From positions 1 to 20,344 of the forward strand of contig PEXX01000002.1 of assembly GCA_002778965.1 (NCBI GenBank): DNA of 20,344 nucleotides, written 5' to 3'. Of this stretch, positions 14,417-20,344 are shown piece by piece. Source of the DNA: Candidatus Kuenenbacteria bacterium CG08_land_8_20_14_0_20_37_23. Its GTDB lineage: Bacteria > Patescibacteriota > Patescibacteriia > UBA2196 > GWA2-42-15. The notes below the pieces were generated by a model, which did no database searches, was not told where the DNA came from, and worked only from the letters and a program-made list of their open reading frames with translations. Position numbers and translations under genes: made by a program. How positions within the stretch are numbered: position 1 is the first letter of the stretch; every line of letters starts with the position of its first letter.

Positions 14417-15955
14417 ATGTCAAAAAATATTGCTAGAACAGAAAATAAAATGAAAAAAAATACCGCGCGGATTTTAGTTTTTGTTATACTTGCGAGTTAC
14501 ATTGGCGTGATTGCGCCGATCAATCGCCAAGCGGCGGCTGCTTCAAGGCTGACTTCCATCACGGATCAGCTAACGAGCGTATCCAATTCAACTATTGCCG
14601 GATCCACGGCGGGAGATTCCAGTAATGTGCAAAAAGCAAATCATACTATCAGTTTTACACTGGATGCCAGTACTGGCTTGGCGGCGGGGGATAATATTTA
14701 TTTGGAGTTTGACAGCGGTTTTTTCGTGCCGACAACAAGTCCGGCCAGTTTAGATTATGGTGATATTGATTTAAATTGCGGCAGCGAGGAAGATCTTAGC
14801 ACGACGGCTTCTGGCGCGACGTGGGGCGTAGCAACGACCACCAGTTCAATCACGATTACTTCCGGCACTGATACAGTGGCTGCTGGTTCTACGTGTACGA
14901 TTGAAATTGGCGCGAACGCTTCCGGCGGGGTTGAGCAACTGGTCAATCCAGCCACAACCGGGTTGAAGTTGATTACCGTCAAATTGAGGACAAGCACAAC
15001 GGTTGATCAAGACGGCAAGACCGCGGTTTATGTTATTGACGATGGGTCAGTCGTTGTTTCAGCCACGGTTGATCCGATTTTATCCTTTGAGATAATCGGC
15101 GGCAACGCTGTTAGTTTTGGAACGCTTGAACCTAACGCATATCACAAGTTAGCCGGTGTTAATACTGCTTATGGTTATATTGATTTTGCCACCGGACAGC
15201 CGGTTGAGGATGAAACAGTCACGGTTAGATCACAGGCATATACATTTAAGGATACTCAAGCTGAAGCTGATGGCGACGCCAGTTATGTCTTGATCGGAGC
15301 GACTGCGGCGCAAACTGCGTTGAATTTATCCAGAGCGATCAATAATAATGACGCTAGCAACGTGAGGGCTGGAGTGGACGCGGCTAATGACGATATGGTA
15401 AATATAGTTTCAGCCGGCACTGGCACAACTGGCAACGCTTATACTCTGGCTGAATCAGTCGCAAATGCCAATGTTGTAGTCAGCGGAGCTACTTTTACCG
15501 ATGGATCCGCGGGCGGAAACTATAAAGAGACTAGCGTTGATTTCGGCGGCACGGACGGCGATGTGGGCAACAGTCAGACCGGCAACGCTCTCAAAATATC
15601 CACTAATTCAGTTGGAGGATATACTATCTACGTGAATAACAGTTCTGACGGTCTATATAACGGATCTACGGCCATTTCCGCTTGGGCGGCTGGCGGCCAG
15701 TATGGCTGGGGAATGTATGCCAAAGCGTATGGCACGAAATACGCGGATTCTGACACTCCAATCGCCGCAGAATGGAAAACTTCCGAAGCTGAACCCGGTA
15801 ATTTTTCAAGCAGTCAGGAAACATTAGCGCAGGAAACCACAGGGCCTGTGGCGGAAACACTAATTAAAATGGAATATAACGTGCGCGTTGACGGCAGTCA
15901 GGCCGCCGGAAGTTACCAAGATACATTGACTTTTGTAGCATCCGCGACTTATTAA
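14417..15955 (+). CDS. Exported surface protein: Ig-like domain plus WxL-like domain with inserted module
   Basis: The 512-residue protein starts at ATG 14417; ATG 14450 would give a tighter signal peptide. The signal ends near residue 42 (NRQAAAAS). Residues about 43-215 form an Ig-like beta domain with ISFTLDASTGLAAGDNIYLEF and IEIGANASGGVEQLVNP, shared with the N-terminus of the fibronectin protein at 17382. Residues about 219-512 form the WxL-like domain (DPILSFEIIGGNAVSFGTLEP, STNSVGGYTIYVNN, final DTLTFVASATY). It is split by an insertion at about 252-365: ETVTVRSQAYTF, ALNLSRAINN, and TGTTGNAYTLAE. That insertion resembles a module common in phage structural proteins. There is no membrane anchor, so retention on the cell must use a partner. 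Confidence 0.7.
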   Translation: MSKNIARTENKMKKNTARILVFVILASYIGVIAPINRQAAAASRLTSITDQLTSVSNSTIAGSTAGDSSNVQKANHTISFTLDASTGLAAGDNIYLEFDSGFFVPTTSPASLDYGDIDLNCGSEEDLSTTASGATWGVATTTSSITITSGTDTVAAGSTCTIEIGANASGGVEQLVNPATTGLKLITVKLRTSTTVDQDGKTAVYVIDDGSVVVSATVDPILSFEIIGGNAVSFGTLEPNAYHKLAGVNTAYGYIDFATGQPVEDETVTVRSQAYTFKDTQAEADGDASYVLIGATAAQTALNLSRAINNNDASNVRAGVDAANDDMVNIVSAGTGTTGNAYTLAESVANANVVVSGATFTDGSAGGNYKETSVDFGGTDGDVGNSQTGNALKISTNSVGGYTIYVNNSSDGLYNGSTAISAWAAGGQYGWGMYAKAYGTKYADSDTPIAAEWKTSEAEPGNFSSSQETLAQETTGPVAETLIKMEYNVRVDGSQAAGSYQDTLTFVASATY

Positions 15956-15968
15956 ATGATAATATGTG

Positions 15969-16007
15969 GGGCTTTGCGGTCTCCAGACGGCAGATAACGC
16001 AAAGTCC
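15969..16007 (+). other. Imperfect stem-loop between surface genes
   Basis: GGGCTTTGC (15969-15977) pairs with GCAAAGTCC (15999-16007) over 9 bp with one G-U. A small inner GTC/GAC hairpin lies around 15979-15988. It is not followed by a T-tract, so it is not a classical terminator. It may stabilise or process the mRNA between the genes at 14417 and 16083. Confidence 0.4.
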
Positions 16008-16082
16008 GTTCTCGCTACTTGGACTGGTTCAAGAATGAAATTGTCCACCATTGAACTTCAGTTCTCGTTAAACGCTCGAACT

Positions 16083-17162
16083 ATGAAAAAAATATTTTTA
16101 ATCACAATCAGCGCAATTATATTTTTTGGAAATTTATTTATTTTACAGACTCGTCGTCTCGAAGCCATGACAATATCTCCCCCAGTTTTGGAAATTGATG
16201 CCAAGAGGGGAGATATTGTCAAAGAGGTGATCAAGGCGCATAACGACAGTTCAGAAACGAAATTATACTATTTAAGCAAGGGTGATTTTAAGGCCAAAGG
16301 CGAAGAAGGGCAAGCGGAATTTATTGACAATAAAAACGAAACGGCTGGTGATTATTCTTTGTCTGCGTGGATAAGTCTGGCTGAATCGCAGATCGTTTTA
16401 GAGGCTGGAGAAAGGTTGACGTTGCCTTTCATTATCAATGTGCCTGTTACCGCTGAGCCCGGCGGGCATTATGGAGTGGTGTTTTTTTCCGACGCGCCGC
16501 CGGAATTTAATGATTCTGGATTAAGCGGTGTAAGCATTGGCAGTAAGATGGGAGTGCTGATTCTGGTCAAAATTGAAGGGGACGCGGAAGAGGGCGGTTA
16601 TATTGAAGAATACACGACGGTCAATAACCGCAAATTTTTTTCAAATTTGCCGGTAAATTATATCGTGCGTTTTAAAAATACCGGAAAAGTGCATTTGAAA
16701 CCGCGGGGAGAGATAGTCATCAAAAATGTTTTTGGCAAACAGGTGAAAGGCGTAACATTTGTGGAAACTTTTGATGAAAATGGGATACCGATTGACAGCA
16801 AGAAACTTGATATTTTGCCGATTAACTATTTTAACGGCAATATTCTTCCGCAGAGCGTGCGCAGATTTAATGCCGGCTGGTTCAAGAGCGCGGGTGAAAA
16901 TAGCGGCGGTTTTTTGTCAGGATTGCAAGACGAATGGCATAATTTTGCTTTTGGCAGATTTTCAAGCGAGTTGACGATGGTTTATGGCGGCAAGAATCAG
17001 ATACTTACAGCAACAGGCCCGATTGTCTATGTGTTTCCTTGGCGCATTACAATAACGTGCTTGGCTGGATTGGCTTTTTTGTTTTATGCATTGCGCTTTA
17101 TTATACGGCGTTATAATCAATGGATTTTGGCAAGAGCCGGTAAAAACAAAATAATAAAATAA
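16083..17162 (+). CDS. DUF916/WxL-interacting-like membrane-anchored surface protein
   Basis: The 359-residue protein starts at ATG 16083; the frame is open upstream to 15966, but MKKIFLITISAIIFFG is the natural signal peptide. Residues about 28-170 form an Ig-like beta domain starting TISPPVLEIDAKRGDIVKEV, with a later LEAGERLTLPFIINVP and AEPGGHYGVVFF. This is the layout of DUF916 proteins (WxL-interacting, peptidoglycan-binding). A second beta region (VNYIVRFKNTGKVHLKPRGE, IKNVFGKQV) follows. A C-terminal membrane helix (about 315-341) is flanked by basic residues, leaving the body outside. In Firmicutes, DUF916 proteins are encoded beside WxL proteins and hold them on the wall. The neighbours here carry WxL-like domains, matching that logic. 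Family assignment is from recall of pattern, not a search. Confidence 0.65.
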   Translation: MKKIFLITISAIIFFGNLFILQTRRLEAMTISPPVLEIDAKRGDIVKEVIKAHNDSSETKLYYLSKGDFKAKGEEGQAEFIDNKNETAGDYSLSAWISLAESQIVLEAGERLTLPFIINVPVTAEPGGHYGVVFFSDAPPEFNDSGLSGVSIGSKMGVLILVKIEGDAEEGGYIEEYTTVNNRKFFSNLPVNYIVRFKNTGKVHLKPRGEIVIKNVFGKQVKGVTFVETFDENGIPIDSKKLDILPINYFNGNILPQSVRRFNAGWFKSAGENSGGFLSGLQDEWHNFAFGRFSSELTMVYGGKNQILTATGPIVYVFPWRITITCLAGLAFLFYALRFIIRRYNQWILARAGKNKIIK

Positions 17163-17253
17163 TATAAAAATAAAATAAAAATATTTTTTTATGGCATTAT
17201 TTTATTAATAGGAGTATGAGCAATGTGGCATGCAAAAGATTTGCGTGTTTGCG

Positions 17254-17276
17254 GGATTATTTAATAGGATTATTTA
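17254..17276. repeat. Direct repeat upstream of a promoter
   Basis: GGATTATTTA occurs at 17254-17263 and again at 17267-17276, a 13-bp period. The second copy ends 7 bp before the extended -10 at 17283, so the pair covers the -35 region where an activator or repressor could bind. Confidence 0.4.
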
Positions 17277-17282
17277 GATGAG

Positions 17283-17291
17283 TGTTATAAT
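17283..17291 (+). promoter_or_regulatory. Extended -10 promoter for the fibronectin-III protein
   Basis: TGTTATAAT contains a perfect TATAAT (17286-17291) with TG upstream. No good -35 is present; two GGATTATTTA repeats take its place. Transcription from about 17298 gives a leader of about 84 nt to ATG 17382. Confidence 0.55.
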
Positions 17292-17381
17292 GATATATAT
17301 TAATTTTAAGAATTTAATATCAAACAAATAAAGAAGCAAAGAAAAAGATAACAAAACAAAAATAAAAATAGAGAAATAAAG

Positions 17382-19436
17382 ATGATAAGCGCTATTAAAA
17401 AATTAAATAATAAAAAATTTTTTAGAGGGGCAGTTCTTTTGGCAATTTTTGCAATTAGCGCTTTATGTTATCCGTTTAGCCAAGTCCAGGCTGGCAGAGT
17501 TGATAATTTTAGCGACAGATTGACCCGACTGGCAGGCGGAGTTTATACCGATCACGAAATCAAATTTAAAACTAAATCCGGCGTTTCGTCGAGCCTTGAT
17601 ATCATAGAAATTACTTTTGGCAATAATTTTGGATTGAGCGAGATTAGCATAGATGACGTTGATTTGTTCAGCGGCAGCGCGACAGGCTTGGAAAACGAAA
17701 AGAATTTGACGGCATCGGCTGCTGCTGATAGATGGGGACTGGCCTTGTCTGGGCAGGTTTTGACTTTTACACCGCCAACGAATTCAGCGCAAGGCGAAGT
17801 TGCCATAAACGACTATGTGGTAATACGCATTGGCAAAAATGCTTCCGGAGGGATCAACCAGATTAAGAATCCGAACTCATCTGGCATATACGCTGTTAGC
17901 GTTTCAGGCGCGTTTGGCGATAGTGGTGAGGCATACGCGAGAATAATCCAAAACGATCAAGTGACCGTGGCTGCCGTTGTTGCCAGCGGAAGCGGAGGTC
18001 CAGGATCTATAACGCCTGACAATGGCGCTCCCGGAGTCAGCAATATTTTTATTGAAAACTTGACTTCAAATTCAGCTAGGATTCACTGGGAAACGGAGGA
18101 AAGAAGCACTGGCGTCTTAGAGTATGGCCTTGACACAATATATGGCAGTGAATTTAAGGATTTGGATAATTTGCTATTTGGTCACAACTTTGACATCAAT
18201 TTTTTAACGCAGGACACAATCTACTATTTCAGAATTAAGGCTAAAGATTTTGTTGGCAACGAGACTATCACCAAAGACTATTTTTTCAAAACTTTGTCGG
18301 TTGTCAACGTTGACAATTTTTCCGCGGTTGGTTTTGACGGGCAGGTTTTGCTGGAGTGGCAAAATCCGGAGATTGATAATATGGCTGGCGTAAGGATCGT
18401 CAGAAGCGAGAAAGGATATGTTGGATCGCCGCAAGACGGGACTGTCATTTACGAAGGGCCTGGATTGTCTTTTCTTGACAGAAATGTTATAAACGGCAGA
18501 TGGTATTTTTATTCGGCTTTTGTTTATGACACAACGCGGCAATATTCAAGCGGAGCGTTGGCTGAAGCCGTGCCGTTTGCAAGCGGACAGGCAGTACCGC
18601 CAAAGCCGGAGGAGATTGATATTGGTAAGTATATAGAGATTATTGGCGGTTTGCGTTTTGCGGATCTGAAATTTTTCGTAGCCAATGAAACTATAGCTCT
18701 TGATGCAAACGATGAAAATCGTGTAAGCGTGCTGGCAAGCAGTTTGCTCAAGATTCTATTGCCAAAAGACAAAGTTGTAAAAAAATTGAAAACAATAATA
18801 GCCGATATTGGCAATTCAAGCTATTTGTTAAAAATAGATAAAAAAAGGGACACCTATACGACGACTGTTTCAGCCCCAGGATTTGCTGGCGAATATCCGA
18901 TTATAGTTTTGGTCGTTGTTTACGACGATGGTAGCAAAGATAGCGTGGCCGGAACATTGGCTGTAGAGGGTTATGGAGTGGTTGAGGAAATAGGCGAGGC
19001 AAAATTTGGTGAAGCCAAGGCTGGTTTGTATGCGAATAAAGTGGCTGGAGTGAAAGTTACTTTATTTGCAAAGCAGATTGAAGATGGAGAGGAAATATGG
19101 GCGACATGGAACGGAATAAAATATTTTCAAGACAATCCGCAACTTACAGCCGCCGATGGAGAATATGGTTATATGGTGCCCAACGGCGAATATTTGATGA
19201 CCTTGGAAAAGAATGGTTATAGAAAAAGTATGACGCCGAAATTTGAAGTAGATAATAACATCGTAAATTGGGATTTGAATTTAGACAGAACAATGGAGAG
19301 AAAATGGTATATGAATTTTTGGTGGTGGATACTTGCAATATTGATTTTTACTTTTTTCTTTTGGCGGAGCAGAAATAAAAGAAAAGGAAAAGCGGAGAAA
19401 GAGAAAATGAGATTGGAAGCAGAAGCAGTAAATTAA
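17382..19436 (+). CDS. Membrane-anchored surface protein with Ig-like and fibronectin type III domains
   Basis: The 684-residue protein has a signal peptide (1-37, cut after VQA). Residues about 38-205 form an Ig-like domain homologous to the N-terminal domain of the 14417 protein (VVIRIGKNASGGINQIKNP). A Gly/Ser/Pro linker follows (about 203-218). A fibronectin-III domain covers about 218-302 (NSARIHWETEERSTGVLEYG, IYYFRIKAKD) and a second FN3-like domain about 303-400 (QVLLEWQNPEIDNMAGVRIV). Two further beta-rich domains cover about 415-530 and 540-640, the last resembling a carboxypeptidase-regulatory-like fold (GEYGYMVPNGEYLMTLEKNGY). One membrane helix (about 643-661) and a basic tail end the protein, so nearly all of it lies outside. 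It is a likely adhesion or scaffold protein. It has its own candidate promoter. Confidence 0.8.
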   Translation: MISAIKKLNNKKFFRGAVLLAIFAISALCYPFSQVQAGRVDNFSDRLTRLAGGVYTDHEIKFKTKSGVSSSLDIIEITFGNNFGLSEISIDDVDLFSGSATGLENEKNLTASAAADRWGLALSGQVLTFTPPTNSAQGEVAINDYVVIRIGKNASGGINQIKNPNSSGIYAVSVSGAFGDSGEAYARIIQNDQVTVAAVVASGSGGPGSITPDNGAPGVSNIFIENLTSNSARIHWETEERSTGVLEYGLDTIYGSEFKDLDNLLFGHNFDINFLTQDTIYYFRIKAKDFVGNETITKDYFFKTLSVVNVDNFSAVGFDGQVLLEWQNPEIDNMAGVRIVRSEKGYVGSPQDGTVIYEGPGLSFLDRNVINGRWYFYSAFVYDTTRQYSSGALAEAVPFASGQAVPPKPEEIDIGKYIEIIGGLRFADLKFFVANETIALDANDENRVSVLASSLLKILLPKDKVVKKLKTIIADIGNSSYLLKIDKKRDTYTTTVSAPGFAGEYPIIVLVVVYDDGSKDSVAGTLAVEGYGVVEEIGEAKFGEAKAGLYANKVAGVKVTLFAKQIEDGEEIWATWNGIKYFQDNPQLTAADGEYGYMVPNGEYLMTLEKNGYRKSMTPKFEVDNNIVNWDLNLDRTMERKWYMNFWWWILAILIFTFFFWRSRNKRKGKAEKEKMRLEAEAVN

Positions 19437-19558
19437 AAATAAAATAGTAAATTAGGCAAGGCAAGTAATAAGTTAATACAAAATTTTAAGCGAAATAGGC
19501 TTGTAAAACTCATCATCTCGCGGAGTGAACACAAAAACAATAACAAAAAATAAAATAA

Positions 19559-20344
19559 ATGTTCGTTGCGAAAAATAAAAAATTCAGAAAAATAATAGCG
19601 CTAATTCTCGTTGTTACGACGAGTGTTTTAGGCATGCCGGCAGGCGTATTCATTGAGTCGGCCGGCGCGGCGATTAACAAAGCTTTTAATTATCAGGGAA
19701 AATTGATGAATGCTTCCGGCAACGCGGTGAGTGACGCGAGCTATGATATTAAATTTGTAATTTATGACGCTGAAACCGGCGGCAATTGCGTATGGACCGT
19801 TCGCGGCGCATGCGTTGCCCCAACAGCGAAAAGTATAACCACATCCGGAGGTCTTTTTTCAACACTATTGGGCGAGGCTGGCGACAATGCTTTGCCTGAT
19901 TTTTCAAGCGACGTATACTGGATCGGCATTACAGTCGCCGGCGACAGCGAAATGACCCCGAGAAAAAGAATAGGTTCTGTGCCGCAGGCGATAAACGCGG
20001 ATCATGTTGATTCAACTGGTTATATTAGAATTAACACAGCTACCACAACTATACCGGCTTTTAGCGTTCAAAACGGTTCAGGCACAGACAGTTTTACAAT
20101 TGGAAGATCCGGTAACGCGACAACAACAGGAAACTGGACTGCTAATGACACTTTGTTTGTGAAAGATGGCAATGTGGGGATTGGTTTGCAAAACCCAAGC
20201 TATCCATTGCATATATCAGGCAATGCATACATAGCTGGTTCAGCAACTACAACCGGTTCATTTTATGGGCCTGGAAGTTTTGTGATAAAAGAAAATGGCA
20301 ACGTAGGCATCGGGACGACTGCGCCGGGATCAACATTGCATGTT
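19559..20344 (+). CDS. Start of a fibre-like surface protein with VGIG/LHV repeats (3' truncated)
   Basis: An open frame of 262 codons runs from ATG 19559 to the window edge without a stop. Residues 1-38 form a signal peptide (KIIALILVVTTSVLGMPAG, then AGAA). Residues about 42-145 contain FNYQGKLMNASGNAVSDASY and later PRKRIGSVPQAINADHVD, an N-terminal module of large CPR surface proteins. Repeats then begin: GNVGIGLQNPSYPLHI near residue 204 and GNVGIGTTAPGSTLHV near 247, a 43-residue period. Such repeats form trimeric beta fibres in phage tail fibres and adhesins and often end in an S74 peptidase chaperone domain. That end lies beyond the window, so whether it is present cannot be seen. The 122-bp gap before it holds no clear terminator. 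Confidence 0.75.
   Translation, partial: MFVAKNKKFRKIIALILVVTTSVLGMPAGVFIESAGAAINKAFNYQGKLMNASGNAVSDASYDIKFVIYDAETGGNCVWTVRGACVAPTAKSITTSGGLFSTLLGEAGDNALPDFSSDVYWIGITVAGDSEMTPRKRIGSVPQAINADHVDSTGYIRINTATTTIPAFSVQNGSGTDSFTIGRSGNATTTGNWTANDTLFVKDGNVGIGLQNPSYPLHISGNAYIAGSATTTGSFYGPGSFVIKENGNVGIGTTAPGSTLHV

Noticed and set aside
1..20344. CRISPR arrays, insertion sequences, tRNA and rRNA genes
   Set aside because: No regularly spaced identical repeats, transposase motifs, terminal inverted repeats, or cloverleaf sequences with a TTCGA-type T-loop were seen on either strand by reading.

Overview
The window looks like a chromosomal segment of a Candidate Phyla Radiation (Patescibacteria) bacterium. 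This is inferred from gene content, not from a marker tree. The DNA is AT-rich with small intergenic gaps and standard stop codons (TGA is used as a stop, for example in the ATPase and argS genes, so the UGA-glycine code of some CPR lineages does not apply). Many proteins have no recognised function, most genes lack a Shine-Dalgarno sequence, and several secreted proteins are of types I associate with CPR genomes.

Layout. 1-76 is the tail of an unidentified gene. 241-1780 holds a PAP2-like membrane protein followed closely by a CorA-type Mg2+/divalent cation channel. A second CorA paralogue (1858-2784, minus) converges on it. 2785-3135 is non-coding and holds the corA promoter, an orphan terminator and a promoter whose spacer contains a run of nine G. 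3136-4220 encodes two unrecognised cytoplasmic proteins. 4500-7626 is a two-gene unit: a coiled-coil protein and a large membrane-anchored VirD4/TraD-like ATPase. 7690-8547 (minus) carries rpmA (bL27) and smpB. They are divergent from argS (8611-10359), and a palindrome fills the spacer of the argS promoter. 10498-11037 is a single-pass membrane protein.

11038-11664 is the most structured non-coding stretch. It holds a terminator, a repeated AATATCGG-type motif, a near-consensus plus-strand promoter, and on the minus strand a complete small-RNA-like unit (promoter, two hairpins, terminator) of about 110 nt. That unit lies antisense to the leader of the next gene.

11665-20344 is a cell-surface locus, all on the plus strand. 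It starts with a protein combining an N-terminal helix-turn-helix, one membrane span and a large outer domain. Four exported proteins follow: two sharing a C-terminal beta-rich domain reminiscent of WxL proteins, a DUF916/WxL-interacting-like protein with a C-terminal anchor, and a fibronectin-III protein with a C-terminal anchor. The fifth is the start of a long fibre-like protein with VGIG/LHV repeats, cut by the window end. The working model is an envelope or adhesion system in which anchored Ig-like proteins hold WxL-like and fibre-like proteins at the surface. The HTH membrane protein and the antisense RNA are candidate regulators. That model is inference.
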